DNA from: Corynebacterium massiliense DSM 45435
GTDB lineage: Bacteria > Actinomycetota > Actinomycetes > Mycobacteriales > Mycobacteriaceae
NCBI RefSeq assembly: GCF_028609805.1
Contig: NZ_CP063189.1
Span: forward strand, 1,488,001 to 1,552,000
Direction: 5' to 3'
Length of the DNA stretch: 64,000 bases
Shown here: one piece after another, positions 18,610 through 28,858 of the stretch
Layout of the letters: the number at the start of each line of letters is the position of its first letter
Position numbering within the stretch: position 1 is the first letter of the stretch
Made by a program: the position numbers and the translations under genes
The notes under the pieces: model-generated
Database searches by the model: none
The model's input: the letters and a program-made list of their open reading frames with translations, nothing else
What the model was told of the DNA's origin: nothing

Positions 18610-20076
18610 TTAACTGTTCTGCGAGGCGCAGGTTCGGGCCACCGCGGCGGCAAACATGTCACCGCGCTGCGCCATGCCGGAGTACATGTCTAACGATGCA
18701 GCAGCAGGCGCCAAAAGGACGGTATCGCCGGCGACGGCGTGTCGTCGCGCCGCTGCGGCGACCTCCTCCATTGCCCCTTGCGGGTCGGTGTTCGCAATGC
18801 TTTCCACCGGCACCGTCGGGGCATTTTCGGCCAAAGCCGCGGCGAGGATGTTGCGATCCTGCCCCACCAGAACGACCGCGCGCAGGCGGTCGCCGTGCTT
18901 GGCGATGACCTCGTGCACATCCGCGCCCTTAAGCTGCCCGCCCGCGATCCACACCACGCTGTCTGCCGCCGAAAGGGCGGCGTCCGCGGCGTGCGGGTTG
19001 GTCGCTTTGGAATTGTCGATGTACGTCACGCCCCCATCGCGCGCGACGACCGCGCCGCGGTGCCCGTCGACGGAGTAGGCGGCGAGGCCCGCGGCCACGG
19101 CCCGAGCGCTGGCCCCGGCCGCGCGGGCGGCGGTGGCGGCAGCGGCGGCATCGTAAAGCCCGGCAGTCCCCGGCGGCTCAATCCCGGTAGCCGGACCGAG
19201 GTCAGCCACTTCCCCAGCGACCCCGTTGTCGACGAGGCGGCCTCGCTCGACACCGACCTCGCCGTGCTCGGGGGCGCCGAGGGTGAACGCGAAGGCGGTC
19301 TCCGCCAGCTTTCCGGTGGCGCGCAGCCGGTCAGCCTGTTGGACCACGGCGGCATCGTCACGCCCCAGCACCGCTACCTCACCGCTAAGGATCTTGCCCT
19401 TCGCCGCCGCGTAGGATTCCAGGGACCCGTGCCAGTCCAGGTGGTCGCCGGCCACGTTGAGCAACACTCCCACGTGCGGGGCAAGGGTGGTCGACCAGTG
19501 CAGTTGGAACGACGACAGCTCGACGACGAGGACGTCTACCCGGTCCGAATCGGCGAGCAGCTCAAAGACGGACCGGCCGATATTCCCGGCTGGCTCCGCT
19601 CGCCGGCCCGTGGCCTGCGCATCCGCTTGCATGATCTCGGCCAGCATGCCGGTCGTCGTGGTCTTGCCGTTCGTTCCGGTCACGGCCAGCCACGTCCGCG
19701 GCGAGCCGAAGCGACCGGCGCGATCCAACCGCCAGGCCAGCTCTACGTCACCGATGACCTCGATGCCGTGTTGCTGGAATGCCACCAGCACGGGCGAATC
19801 CGGGCGCCACCCTGGCGAGGTAACCACAAAATCTGGGCGCAGGGTACCGTCGCGCACATTCCCGAGTGCCGCGTCGCTGGTCATCCCCTTCGCATCCGGG
19901 CATTCGGACAACGCCCGCGCCAAGTTCTCCTCGTTGGCATCGACCACGGTGACGGCTGCGCCCAGCGCGACCAGCGTGCGTACGCAGCCGCGGCCGGAAA
20001 CCCCGGCGCCGGTGACGACGACGTGCTGGCCGGCCAAGCCACGGGTAGTTGCGGAGGGAGCTGTAGCAGTATCCAT
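18610..20076 (-). CDS. murD: UDP-N-acetylmuramoyl-L-alanine--D-glutamate ligase
   Basis: Cytoplasmic Mur ligase of 488 residues that adds D-Glu. The P-loop is VTGTNGKTTTTGM near residue 130; the C-terminal domain has YIDNSKATNPHAADAAL and LLAPAAASLDMYSGMAQRGD. The N-terminal Rossmann domain starts with VVVTGAGVSGRGCVR. It is 3 bp upstream-adjacent to mraY and 37 bp from ftsW in the operon. Confidence 0.97.
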   Translation of the reverse strand: MDTATAPSATTRGLAGQHVVVTGAGVSGRGCVRTLVALGAAVTVVDANEENLARALSECPDAKGMTSDAALGNVRDGTLRPDFVVTSPGWRPDSPVLVAFQQHGIEVIGDVELAWRLDRAGRFGSPRTWLAVTGTNGKTTTTGMLAEIMQADAQATGRRAEPAGNIGRSVFELLADSDRVDVLVVELSSFQLHWSTTLAPHVGVLLNVAGDHLDWHGSLESYAAAKGKILSGEVAVLGRDDAAVVQQADRLRATGKLAETAFAFTLGAPEHGEVGVERGRLVDNGVAGEVADLGPATGIEPPGTAGLYDAAAAATAARAAGASARAVAAGLAAYSVDGHRGAVVARDGGVTYIDNSKATNPHAADAALSAADSVVWIAGGQLKGADVHEVIAKHGDRLRAVVLVGQDRNILAAALAENAPTVPVESIANTDPQGAMEEVAAAARRHAVAGDTVLLAPAAASLDMYSGMAQRGDMFAAAVARTCASQNS

Positions 20077-20079
20077 GGG

Positions 20080-21186
20080 TTACAGCCCCAAGCCGGAGCC
20101 CTGCAGCCACTCGCCGTAGAAGAGGGCTGCGCCTCCCATGGCCGCCATACCGGACAGCAACCAGAAGCGAATCACCACGGCGGTCTCGGGCCAGCCGCCG
20201 TTTTCGAAGTGGTGGTGGATGGGCGCCATGCGGAAGAAGCGACGCTTGGTGGTGCGGAACACCGCGACCTGGATGACCACGGAAGCGGCCTCGACGACGA
20301 ACAGGGCGCCGATGATGATCATGAGCAGCTCGGTGCGGGTAGTGACCGACAGGCCGGCGACGAGGCCGCCAAGTGCGAGGGAGCCGGTATCGCCCATGAA
20401 GATTTTGGCCGGCGCGGCGTTCCACCACAGGAACCCGAGGCAGCCGCCCAAGCCCGCGGCGGCAAGCACCGCGAGGTCGAGGGGATCGCGCACCTCGTAG
20501 CAGCCCGCGGACCACCCGAAGGCGCAGGAATTGCGGAACTGCCAGAAGGTGATGATGACGTACGCGCCCAGGGTCAACGCGGTGGAACCGGCCGCCAAGC
20601 CGTCCAGCCCGTCGGTGAGATTGACCGCGTTCGACCACGCCGCGATGAGGATGTACATGAAGACCAAAAACGCGATGGTGCCGATGATGCCGCCGCCGAT
20701 GGCGATATCAACCGTGTCGATGTCGCGGATGAACGACAGCTTCTCCGAGCCGGGGGTCACCCCGTGCTCGTCCGGGAACTGGAGGACAAGGATGCCGAAG
20801 ACCAGCGCGATGACCAGCTGCCCGACGAGCTTGGCCGTCTTATTCAGCCCCAGGTTCCGGGCCTTAAACAGCTTGATGAAGTCATCGGCGAAACCGAGCG
20901 CGCCCGCGCCCAGTGTCAGAAACAGCACGAGCAAACCCGACGCGGTAAAACCGTCGTGGCCGGTGGCGACGCCGTAAATCCCCGCCGCCAGGTAGGCCAC
21001 CACGATGCCGACGATGATGGCGACACCACCCATCGTCGGAGTACCGCGCTTCCGCAGGTGCGACTTGGGGCCTTCCTCACGGATTTCCTGCCCCTTGCCC
21101 GCATCGGAGAAATAACGGATGACGGCGGGGGTGGTGAAAATCGCAACGAGGAAGCTCACGATTCCCGCGATGATGATCTGGGTCAA
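20080..21186 (-). CDS. mraY: Phospho-MurNAc-pentapeptide transferase
   Basis: Integral membrane enzyme of 368 residues with about ten helices that transfers phospho-MurNAc-pentapeptide to undecaprenyl phosphate to make lipid I. Conserved blocks are present: GTPTMGG, the DD motif in [29 protein letters not shown], and [10 protein letters not shown] plus APIHHHFE near the C terminus. TTG at 21186 was chosen because AAGGAAC lies about 9 nt upstream and the family begins with TQIIIAG; the frame is open to 21225. Confidence 0.95.
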   Translation of the reverse strand: MTQIIIAGIVSFLVAIFTTPAVIRYFSDAGKGQEIREEGPKSHLRKRGTPTMGGVAIIVGIVVAYLAAGIYGVATGHDGFTASGLLVLFLTLGAGALGFADDFIKLFKARNLGLNKTAKLVGQLVIALVFGILVLQFPDEHGVTPGSEKLSFIRDIDTVDIAIGGGIIGTIAFLVFMYILIAAWSNAVNLTDGLDGLAAGSTALTLGAYVIITFWQFRNSCAFGWSAGCYEVRDPLDLAVLAAAGLGGCLGFLWWNAAPAKIFMGDTGSLALGGLVAGLSVTTRTELLMIIIGALFVVEAASVVIQVAVFRTTKRRFFRMAPIHHHFENGGWPETAVVIRFWLLSGMAAMGGAALFYGEWLQGSGLGL

Positions 21187-21287
21187 TTGACTCGGTTCCT
21201 TCTCACAGCTAAATGCGTCACACACATCCCCGGCTGGTGGGGCCGGCCGGATGCTTATGGCGTGTCATTGTCAGGCTACTGCTAGCT

Positions 21288-22880
21288 TTACTCGTCGCCT
21301 GCCGAGGGGGCCTCGCCCACCGCGCCGGCGTGGCCGGGCGCAGTGTCACGCGCGCCGCCAGTCGGCCCGACGAGCGCGTCCGCCACCCGCCAGAGCCCGG
21401 CCGCGTTCGACGCCTTGACTAGGACGACGTCCTTCTCCTTGCGTACGCTCCACTCCTCCACCCCGGCGGGCGGGGTACGTAGGATTTCTGCGGCGGCCGC
21501 AGCGGCGTGGTCCACGTCCGCGACCTGCGTGGTGGCAATGCCACGCTCGCGCGCTGCTGCAACAAGAGCCGAGCACACCGGGGTCTCCCCCACCACGATG
21601 AGGTGGCTGACGTGGTACTTAGCCAAGTCCGCGCCGACCTGCCGGTGGGCGCTTTCTGCCTCCCCGCCGAGTTCGTTCATTTCGCCCAAGACCGCGATGG
21701 ACCGTGCATCCGGGCGAGCCGCGGTGGTATAGCCCAGCGCGGCGATGGCCGCCCGCATCGATTCCGGGTTCGCGTTGTACGAATCGTTGATCACGGTCAC
21801 CCCGTCGTTCCGGGTGACCACGTCCATGCGGTGAGCCGATGCGTTGCGATGCCCACCTAACGCCGCCACGACGTCCGCTGCCGGGAGCCCCGCCTCGCAG
21901 GCCGCGGCCGCCGCGGCGAGCGCGTTGGACACCTGGTGGGCGCCGAATACCTGGAGTTTGACGCGGATCGGCTCCGCCTGTGGCGAGTGGAAAGTAAAGG
22001 ACGGGCGCGCCACGGCGTCGAGTTCGATTTCGGTGGCGTAGTAATCGGCCTTTCGGTCCGCCGTGGAGTAGTACACGACCTTCGCCTCCGTGCGGCTGGC
22101 CATGGCGGACACGAACTGGTCATCCGCATTGAGCACGGCCACGCCGCCCTCGGCGGCCGCCGGCAGCGCTTCGACCAACTCGCCCTTGGCGCGGGCGATG
22201 TTGTCCCGCGATCCGAATTCTCCTAAGTGCGCGGTACCCACGTTGAGCACAATGCCGATGCGCGGGCGGGCGATGGTGGCAAGGTGCCGGATGTGGCCGA
22301 TGCCGCGCGCGGACATCTCCGCCACGAAGTACTTCGTATTCGGATCGCACCTCAAAGCGGTGTACGGGTGCCCGATTTCATTGTTGAACGAACCTGGCGG
22401 CGCGACGGTGTTTCCGTCTTCCCGCAGCACGCTCGCAAGGAGATCTTTCGTCGACGTCTTGCCGGCAGAACCCGTCACACCCACGACGTTGAGGCCAGAT
22501 TCGCGCACCAGCCGGGTGGTCACCGCGCGGGCCAAGTCGGACAGGGCGCGAACCACAACGGCCGCGGAACCATCCGCGTCGTTGGCGTAAATGTCAGCGT
22601 TGGAGCCTTCTCCCTCGGCGCGCCCCTGCGGTTCGACCACGATGGCAGGAACACCAACGGGGCGGGCGGCGAGTACGGCCGTCGCTCCGCCACGCACCGC
22701 GTCAGCGGCGAAATCGTGGCCATCGACACGCGCGCCCGGCAAGGCAACGAACAGAGCCCCGTCAGACACCCGGCGGGAGTCGAACTCTACCGGGCCAGTG
22801 ACCTGCGCGTCCGGGTCGTCGACGTGGTCCAGCCGGCCGCCGACGATGTCCGCAATCTCCTGCACACTCAATGCGATCAT
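21288..22880 (-). CDS. murF: UDP-MurNAc-tripeptide--D-Ala-D-Ala ligase
   Basis: Cytoplasmic Mur ligase of 530 residues that completes the pentapeptide precursor. P-loop VGVTGSAGKTSTKDLL is near residue 133, and the C-terminal domain has VINDSYNANPESMRAAI and LGEMNELG. A 25-residue Gly/Ala-rich tail follows the family core. ATG at 22880 follows GAAGGAG and overlaps the murE stop by 4 bp. Confidence 0.97.
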   Translation of the reverse strand: MIALSVQEIADIVGGRLDHVDDPDAQVTGPVEFDSRRVSDGALFVALPGARVDGHDFAADAVRGGATAVLAARPVGVPAIVVEPQGRAEGEGSNADIYANDADGSAAVVVRALSDLARAVTTRLVRESGLNVVGVTGSAGKTSTKDLLASVLREDGNTVAPPGSFNNEIGHPYTALRCDPNTKYFVAEMSARGIGHIRHLATIARPRIGIVLNVGTAHLGEFGSRDNIARAKGELVEALPAAAEGGVAVLNADDQFVSAMASRTEAKVVYYSTADRKADYYATEIELDAVARPSFTFHSPQAEPIRVKLQVFGAHQVSNALAAAAAACEAGLPAADVVAALGGHRNASAHRMDVVTRNDGVTVINDSYNANPESMRAAIAALGYTTAARPDARSIAVLGEMNELGGEAESAHRQVGADLAKYHVSHLIVVGETPVCSALVAAARERGIATTQVADVDHAAAAAAEILRTPPAGVEEWSVRKEKDVVLVKASNAAGLWRVADALVGPTGGARDTAPGHAGAVGEAPSAGDE

Positions 22881-24496
22881 TGCTGCTCCTTCTCCGTTGC
22901 GCAGCTGTTTTCATGCACAATCGTATCCCCGCCAGCGGAATCTGCATGTCCGCGCCCGGACAGCTTCTCCTCCACCGCGCGGGCCAACTCTTCCCGGTCG
23001 TCGAAGTGGATGGTCTCCGTGCCCACGATTTGGCCAACCTCGTGGCCTTTGCCCACGACAATGACCGCGTCGCCGGTACCGACCCAATCCACCGCCACGT
23101 CAATCGCGCGGGCGCGGGAGTCAACGTCGACTACCTCGACCTCCGTGGCGCGGTCATCGGCACGCAAGGCCTTTCGGGCGCCCTCCGCGACCGCCTGACG
23201 GATGGGTGCGGGGTCCTCGGTACGCGGGTTGTCATCGGTCACGACCACGAAGTCCGCCGCGGCGGCCGCCGCCCCCATCAGTGGGCGTTTAGTGGAGTCA
23301 CGGTCGCCTCCCGCGCCGACCACGATGGCGATGCCGCCGCCTGGGTGCGGCGAGGCTTTGAGCTGCCCGCGCAGCGTCTGCAGCACCGCCTCGATGGCGG
23401 CAGGCTTATGCGCGTAGTCGACCACGGCGATGAAGTCCTGGCCACGGTCTACACGTTCCATGCGACCGGGCACCGCGACATTTTCGATGCCGCGGAGGAA
23501 TTCCGTGAGCTCGACACCGTCCAGGCACGTTGCCATCCCCACCGCGAGGGCGGCATTGGCGATGTTGAACTCTCCCGGCAGCGGCAGGTGCAGCTCGTAA
23601 GCGTCATCGCCAATCGCCAAGGCGACATCCTGGGCACCGGTCGCATCGACGTCTTTCTGATGCGCATACACCCGTCCCGGTGCCTTTGCGTCGCGCACTT
23701 TAGCGGAGGTGCCCACGATGACCGGGGTGTGCCCGGCATCGCGTGCCACTTCGGCCATGCGCTGGCCCCAATCATCGTCAATGCAGCACACCGCATGTTC
23801 CGCCCCCTGCTTGCCGCCGAACAGGCGGGCCTTGGCCCAGAAGTACTCTTCCATGGTCGGGTGGAAGTCCAGGTGGTCCTGGCTCAAGTTGGTGAACCCT
23901 CCCACGGCGAACCGGGTTCCCGCCACGCGTCCGAGCTCCAGGGCGTGCGAAGAGACTTCCATGACCACGTGCGTAACGCCCTCGCTGACCATCCGCGCGA
24001 ACAGTGCCTGCAACGTAGGCGCCTCCGGGGTGGTCAGGGTGGTCGGCACCGGCTCGCGGTTAATCCGGGTGCCCGTCGTGCCGATGAGCCCGACCGACTT
24101 CCCGGCTGCCAGTAGTCCGGCTTCGACGAGGTAGCTTGTCGTGGTCTTGCCGGAGGTGCCCGTGACCCCCACCACGGTGAGCTTGTCGGTCGGGTGACCG
24201 TAAATCTCGGCGGCCACGTGCCCCAGCACCGCGCGGATATCGGCTACCTCGATCACAGGGCGGCTCTCCCCTGCCGCACGGAGAATCTCCACGCCCTGCG
24301 CGTCGGTGAGGATAGCCGCTGCGGCGGGAGTATCGGCTGCGAACTGCGCGCCGTGCACGCGGGTGCCCGGGAGGGCGGCAAAGAGCGCACCGTCCGGCAG
24401 GGCCTTCGAGTCCAGCCCGATGTCGCGCACCTCCAGGTCGCCGTCACCGTGGATCGTTCCGTGCGCGATCTCATTTAGCGTGTGCAAAGTGCTCAT
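22877..24496 (-). CDS. murE: UDP-MurNAc-L-Ala-D-Glu--meso-diaminopimelate ligase
   Basis: Cytoplasmic Mur ligase of 539 residues that adds the third amino acid. The DNPRTEDP motif near residue 445 is the signature for meso-diaminopimelate and not lysine, in line with corynebacterial peptidoglycan. The P-loop VTGTSGKTTTSYLV is near residue 115. The C-terminal end (DSAGGDTIVHENS) is a variable tail. It lies 19 bp from ftsI and overlaps murF. Confidence 0.97.
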   Translation of the reverse strand: MSTLHTLNEIAHGTIHGDGDLEVRDIGLDSKALPDGALFAALPGTRVHGAQFAADTPAAAAILTDAQGVEILRAAGESRPVIEVADIRAVLGHVAAEIYGHPTDKLTVVGVTGTSGKTTTSYLVEAGLLAAGKSVGLIGTTGTRINREPVPTTLTTPEAPTLQALFARMVSEGVTHVVMEVSSHALELGRVAGTRFAVGGFTNLSQDHLDFHPTMEEYFWAKARLFGGKQGAEHAVCCIDDDWGQRMAEVARDAGHTPVIVGTSAKVRDAKAPGRVYAHQKDVDATGAQDVALAIGDDAYELHLPLPGEFNIANAALAVGMATCLDGVELTEFLRGIENVAVPGRMERVDRGQDFIAVVDYAHKPAAIEAVLQTLRGQLKASPHPGGGIAIVVGAGGDRDSTKRPLMGAAAAAADFVVVTDDNPRTEDPAPIRQAVAEGARKALRADDRATEVEVVDVDSRARAIDVAVDWVGTGDAVIVVGKGHEVGQIVGTETIHFDDREELARAVEEKLSGRGHADSAGGDTIVHENSCATEKEQQ

Positions 24497-24515
24497 GATG
24501 GTCAGTGCCTTTCTC

Positions 24516-26531
24516 CTAACCAGCCCGCAGGGTCAGGCGCGGTGCTTCGGGGGACGTGGGAATGTTGTCACGGTTTAACAGCCACTGCGCGATGTCTCTA
24601 AACACCGGCGCCGCCGACTGGCCGCCGGTGCCGTCGTCGTTGACGCCGGAAGTGGGCTCGTCGAGCATGATGGCCACGGCGAAACGGGGGTCATCGGCAG
24701 GCGCAACGCCGGCGAAGGTGATCCAGTAGCTGCTGTTGGAGTAGCCGCCGGTGTTTTCATCAACCTTCTGCGCGGTGCCCGTCTTGCCCGACAGCTGATA
24801 GGAATCGAGCGACGCGTTGGCCGCAGTGCCGTTTTGCAGACCGGCCGGATCTTCCTGGAAGACCGACCGCAGCATGTCCACGGTCGTCCGGGCGGTTTCG
24901 GGGCTGACCACTTGCGTCTTTTTCGGTTCCGCGCGCTCCGAGTCGCCGTCTTCGCCGGTGACCTCATCGATAATGCGCGGCTCGATGCGCTCGCCGTTGT
25001 TGCCCAAAGTTTGGTAGACGCTCGCCATCTGCAGCGTCGTCCACGACATGCCCTGGCCGATGGGCAAGTTGGCAAAGGTACCTTCGGACCACTTGTTTTC
25101 GGGCGGGACCAGACCGGTGGACTCGTTGGGCAGCTCGATGCCGGTGTCTTCGCCGATGCCGAACTTGTTTAGGTACTTGGCGTAAGTCTTCTGCCCCAGC
25201 TTGTCCGCCAGCATGAGCGTGCCCACGTTGGAGGACTTGCCAAAGATGCCGGTGGTGGTAAACGGTTCGACGCCGTGCGGCCACGCGTCGTTGACCGTTA
25301 CGCCCGACATGTCGATGGATCCTGGCACCTGATGGACTTCGTCCGGGGTCGTGATCTTTTCTTCCAAGGACGCTGCGGCGGTTATGACCTTCGCTACCGA
25401 ACCGGGCTCGTACGGGTACGAGACAGCCCGGTTTTCAAAGTCCTTTCCGTCCTTGATCTGCGAGTCGATGTCCTTATTGGGATCGATGGTGTCGGTATTC
25501 GCCATCGCGAGCACCTGCCCCGTGGCTACGTCGAGAACAACCGCTTCCGCCGCCTTAGCGTGCGAGTTCTTCTTCGCCTTCTCCAGCTTCTGCTGCACAA
25601 AGGCCTGCAGGTCAAGATCCAGGGTGAGCTTGACGTTCTTGCCGTCGGAAGATTGCACCTCGTCGCGCAACGTACCCGGGATGACCTGCCCGTCCGCGGA
25701 GACGTCCTCAGTCGATCGGCCATCGACGCCAGTGAGGGTGTCGTCGCCTGCGGCCTCGAACCCGAACTGTCCCTGGCCGTCCATGGAGACCTTGCCCACC
25801 ACGTTTTCGGCAATGGACCCGTTCGGGTACTGCCGGATGTCCTGGTGGTCGGCGGCCAGGCCGTGGTACTCCTCGGCGATGTCCACCGCGACGTCCGGGT
25901 CGACGTTGCGCACCAACACCTCGTACTGCGTATCGGCCTTCAGCTTGTCCCGGATCTGCTTTTCGTCCACGGAATCCGTCTTGGTCCCCGCGCTTTTGAG
26001 CTTTTCCGGAATGCCCTTGGCCATCTCATCGAGCTTGGCCTCGACCTTTTTGTCCAGCAGCTTGTTGGTGTCATCTTCGCTCTTGCCCTCCAGCTCGCCG
26101 GACTGGGTGAGCTCCTGCTCCTGCTGCTCGCGGAGCTCGTCGCGCAGGCGCGTGGGCGAGACAGTCAGCGAACGTGCTTGCATCGTGTAAGCCAGGCGTT
26201 GACCTTCGCGGTCCGTGATGTCACCCCGGCGGGCCGGATCGACGTACACGTGGGAGCGCTGCGCGCTGGCTTTAGCGGACAGGTCCGGCCCCCATACGAC
26301 CTGGACCCAGGCGAGGCGGATCATGAGCACGAGCATGACGATGACCAGCGCGCTGATGATGACGCGCAACCGTCGGCGCAACATGTCCGGCTGGCTGATA
26401 CCGGCCGCCGCCGCGTCGCGTGTTGCCGGCGTGACCTTGTGGGCGCCTGCGTGTCCCGCCTGTCGGGGCACGGCGCTTGCGGCCCCGGTCCGCCGTTTCC
26501 GGCCACCGCTACGACCATTAGAGGGGGTCAC
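24516..26531 (-). CDS. ftsI: Septal penicillin-binding protein 3 (FtsI)
   Basis: Class B PBP transpeptidase of 671 residues that crosslinks septal peptidoglycan with FtsW. One transmembrane helix lies at about residues 53-76 after a basic cytoplasmic stretch. The dimerisation domain follows and the penicillin-binding domain has SVAK (SxxK nucleophile), SSN (SxN) and SGKTGTAQK (KTG). Residues 135-200 contain an acidic and lysine-rich insertion (ELTQSGELEGKSEDDT). GTG at 26531 follows an AGGCAGGTGA stretch. An intrinsic terminator lies upstream, between this gene and the FtsL-like gene. Confidence 0.96.
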   Translation of the reverse strand: MTPSNGRSGGRKRRTGAASAVPRQAGHAGAHKVTPATRDAAAAGISQPDMLRRRLRVIISALVIVMLVLMIRLAWVQVVWGPDLSAKASAQRSHVYVDPARRGDITDREGQRLAYTMQARSLTVSPTRLRDELREQQEQELTQSGELEGKSEDDTNKLLDKKVEAKLDEMAKGIPEKLKSAGTKTDSVDEKQIRDKLKADTQYEVLVRNVDPDVAVDIAEEYHGLAADHQDIRQYPNGSIAENVVGKVSMDGQGQFGFEAAGDDTLTGVDGRSTEDVSADGQVIPGTLRDEVQSSDGKNVKLTLDLDLQAFVQQKLEKAKKNSHAKAAEAVVLDVATGQVLAMANTDTIDPNKDIDSQIKDGKDFENRAVSYPYEPGSVAKVITAAASLEEKITTPDEVHQVPGSIDMSGVTVNDAWPHGVEPFTTTGIFGKSSNVGTLMLADKLGQKTYAKYLNKFGIGEDTGIELPNESTGLVPPENKWSEGTFANLPIGQGMSWTTLQMASVYQTLGNNGERIEPRIIDEVTGEDGDSERAEPKKTQVVSPETARTTVDMLRSVFQEDPAGLQNGTAANASLDSYQLSGKTGTAQKVDENTGGYSNSSYWITFAGVAPADDPRFAVAIMLDEPTSGVNDDGTGGQSAAPVFRDIAQWLLNRDNIPTSPEAPRLTLRAG

Positions 26532-26623
26532 AGTAGGTATTCACCTGCCTCAATTCCAGACGAAAGACGGCCCTGGTCCGCGGGAATAGGAAGGGTCGCT
26601 GATGGGAGGGTAATTCACGCGCG

Positions 26624-26661
26624 CGATAAAACCGGACAGACCCGCCGCACGGCGGGCTGTC
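26624..26661 (-). terminator. Intrinsic terminator between the FtsL-like gene and ftsI
   Basis: GACAG-CCCGCC and GGCGGG-CTGTC form an 11-bp stem with one bulge and a GTGC loop (26635-26661), followed on the minus strand by CGGTTTTATCG. It lies 17 bp after the FtsL-like stop and inside the cluster, so it would attenuate read-through into ftsI and the mur genes. Confidence 0.55.
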
Positions 26662-26677
26662 GAAGGCGAAAGTCCTA

Positions 26678-27691
26678 TTACTGCACCCGCGCCTCGTACG
26701 GCGCCGGGGCCGGGAGGTTCGGGCGCACAGGCTGCTCGGCCTCGCCATTGTCCGCGTCACCGCGTTCCGCTTCCCCGCGTTCGGCAGAACCATCACGGCC
26801 ATGGTTGTCACCGGATTCATGGGAGTCGCGGGACTCGTGGGCGTCCCGCTTGTCCTTATCCCGGTCACCGTTGGCTTCCTCGCGCTTGCGCGCACCTTCC
26901 GGGGTGGCTTCCAAGTTGTCGGAGACGTCTCGGGTGTCGTCCGGGTCGCTCGACGCGCGCCCCGGGCGTACTGGCTCGCCGTTGACATCAATGATGGACT
27001 CCATGCCTTCTTCCGGATCGCGCCGGGTGTCGATGCCCCCGTCATCCTTCGTGGCCACGATGCCCGGGTGGGTCGGAATGCCCATGTTCTTGTCCGCCGC
27101 GCGGTGCGCGATGTCGGCGGTCGAGCGCACGTCCTCCAAGTCGCGGTTCAGGGTCTCCAGCTGGTTGTTCAGCTGCGATTCCTGAACCGTCAAGTTTTGC
27201 ACCTTGAATGTCTGCGCGGTAGCGAGGCCGGAAAGCCATACCGCCAGCGCCACACCGGCGATGAGCATGGTGATGGCAATAGCGGACACGCGGGAGATCC
27301 GCCGGTACTTCTTAATCGGGGTCGTCCGCCAGCCACGGCGGCTGACCACCTGCTTGGACCCTAGGCGCTTCGCCGCACCGGTCTTCCCCGGCTGCGGTTG
27401 GGCCACGCCACGGTACGACGACGGCGACGGGTGAGGGGTGCGCGTGCGCGACGGCAACTGGGGCCGGTTCGCCCCGCGGGACCCCAGCCGCGTCCCCACA
27501 CCGCCGCGTTGCGCGGCGCGGTCGTTGCCACGGCCGTCCTGCCGGGCTTGGTACCGCCCCTGCCGCTGGGTGCGGCTAAGGCCGCGATCCGATTCGCGGT
27601 CCAACACCGCGGTAGAGCCGCTGGCGGCATACGTCATGTGCAGATCCGTGTCGGTATCTGGGCCAGTCGTGAAGTCTCGGCTAGTTCCCAT
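26678..27691 (-). CDS. ftsL: FtsL-like septum formation protein with long charged tails
   Basis: A 337-residue bitopic membrane protein in the ftsL position between rsmH and ftsI. About 135 disordered residues rich in Arg, Gly and Gln precede one transmembrane helix (AIAITMLIAGVALAVWLSGL). This leads to a coiled-coil segment with NQLETLNRDLEDVRS, the FtsL/DivIC feature that pairs with FtsQ and the other partner. The last 110 residues form a highly charged Asp/Glu/Arg/His tail. ATG at 27691 follows AAAGGAC. Classic FtsL is about 100 residues; the extra length is in the tails. Confidence 0.75.
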   Translation of the reverse strand: MGTSRDFTTGPDTDTDLHMTYAASGSTAVLDRESDRGLSRTQRQGRYQARQDGRGNDRAAQRGGVGTRLGSRGANRPQLPSRTRTPHPSPSSYRGVAQPQPGKTGAAKRLGSKQVVSRRGWRTTPIKKYRRISRVSAIAITMLIAGVALAVWLSGLATAQTFKVQNLTVQESQLNNQLETLNRDLEDVRSTADIAHRAADKNMGIPTHPGIVATKDDGGIDTRRDPEEGMESIIDVNGEPVRPGRASSDPDDTRDVSDNLEATPEGARKREEANGDRDKDKRDAHESRDSHESGDNHGRDGSAERGEAERGDADNGEAEQPVRPNLPAPAPYEARVQ

Positions 27692-27778
27692 GAGTTCGGG
27701 TCCTTTGCTGTCGCGAGCGTGCAAGCGGGGTGTACGGGGGCAATAAGAAATAGGACGGTTCGGAGCGGCTGGCAGGCA

Positions 27779-28786
27779 TCAGGTTCCACCCTCCGCGGTC
27801 GTGGTCGTCATACGCTCAATACAGCGCACACGCACCGAGGCGGACCGTGGATTGCGTTCCCTCTCGGCCGCGTCCGCCTTTTCGGCGCCCCGGGTCACGA
27901 GGCGGAAATCGGGGGCGGTACCCGGCAGATCCATCGGCAAGCCGGCCGGCGCGCTCGATTCCGTGAGCTCCTTGAACGCTTTCTTGACGATGCGGTCTTC
28001 CAGCGACTGATAGCTCATGAACACTGCACGGCCACCCACCATGAGGGCGCCGGTGACCTGCGGGAGGACGTTTTCCAACGCCTCCAACTCGCGGTTGACC
28101 TCCACGCGCAGTGCCTGGAAAGTCCGTTTAGCGGGATGGCCGCCGGTGCGGCGCGCAGCAGCCGGGATGGTGCTGTAGAGCAACTCGACCAGCCGCGCAG
28201 AGGTGGCGAATGGCTCGCGGTCGCGCTCGCGCACCACCGCGGAGGCGATCTTTCCGGCAAAGCGCTCGTCGCCGTATACCTTGAGGATGCGGGCGATATC
28301 ACCGTGGTTGTAGGTGTTGAGAATATCCGCGGCAGTCAGCGGCTGGCTGGGATCCATGCGCATGTCCAAAGGCGCATCCGTCTTGTAGGCAAACCCGCGA
28401 TCGCGCTGGTCCAACTGCATCGAGGAAACCCCCAGGTCAAAAAGGGCCCCCGCTACTCCCGTCTTTCGCACGGTGCCGAAGACCCGCCCAGTTCCCGTCG
28501 CGAGCGAATCAGCCAGCGCGTCGAAACGAGCGTGCACCGGGGCGAAGCGGTCGCCAAAGGGCGCGAGCCGCTCAGTCGCACCGGCGAGTGACGCGGCGTC
28601 GCGGTCGATGCCGATCACGCTTGCGTGGGGAAAGGTCTGCAGGAAGAACTCCGTGTGTCCCCCGGCGCCCAAGGTGCCATCGACAATGACCGCATTATCC
28701 CCCGCCGCTTCCACGGCAGGCTGCAAGAGTTCGGCCATGCGTTCGCGCATGACGGGGATGTGGCCGAAGGTGTCCCGATCATTCAC
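27779..28786 (-). CDS. rsmH: 16S rRNA (cytosine-1402-N4) methyltransferase
   Basis: SAM-dependent methyltransferase (RsmH/MraW) of 335 residues acting on C1402 of 16S rRNA. Motifs include [20 protein letters not shown] near residue 38, [10 protein letters not shown] and [18 protein letters not shown] at 28786 was chosen because AAAGGGG lies about 8 nt upstream; the in-frame GTG at 28795 overlaps that site. It is the second gene of the dcw cluster after mraZ. Confidence 0.96.
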   Translation of the reverse strand: MNDRDTFGHIPVMRERMAELLQPAVEAAGDNAVIVDGTLGAGGHTEFFLQTFPHASVIGIDRDAASLAGATERLAPFGDRFAPVHARFDALADSLATGTGRVFGTVRKTGVAGALFDLGVSSMQLDQRDRGFAYKTDAPLDMRMDPSQPLTAADILNTYNHGDIARILKVYGDERFAGKIASAVVRERDREPFATSARLVELLYSTIPAAARRTGGHPAKRTFQALRVEVNRELEALENVLPQVTGALMVGGRAVFMSYQSLEDRIVKKAFKELTESSAPAGLPMDLPGTAPDFRLVTRGAEKADAAERERNPRSASVRVRCIERMTTTTAEGGT

Positions 28787-28827
28787 GGCCGCCACCCCTT
28801 TCTCACTGTTGGCCGGTCATGTGCTGG

Positions 28828-28858
28828 CGCGTGTGTGAGGCGATGTCCCGCACACGCG
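28828..28858 (-). other. Hairpin in the mraZ-rsmH gap
   Basis: CGCGTGTG pairs perfectly with CACACGCG around a 15-nt loop, about 40 bp before the rsmH start. The 230-bp gap between mraZ and rsmH is unusually long for this cluster. A conserved actinobacterial RNA upstream of mraW (the mraW motif) is known; I cannot confirm that this is it. Confidence 0.4.
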
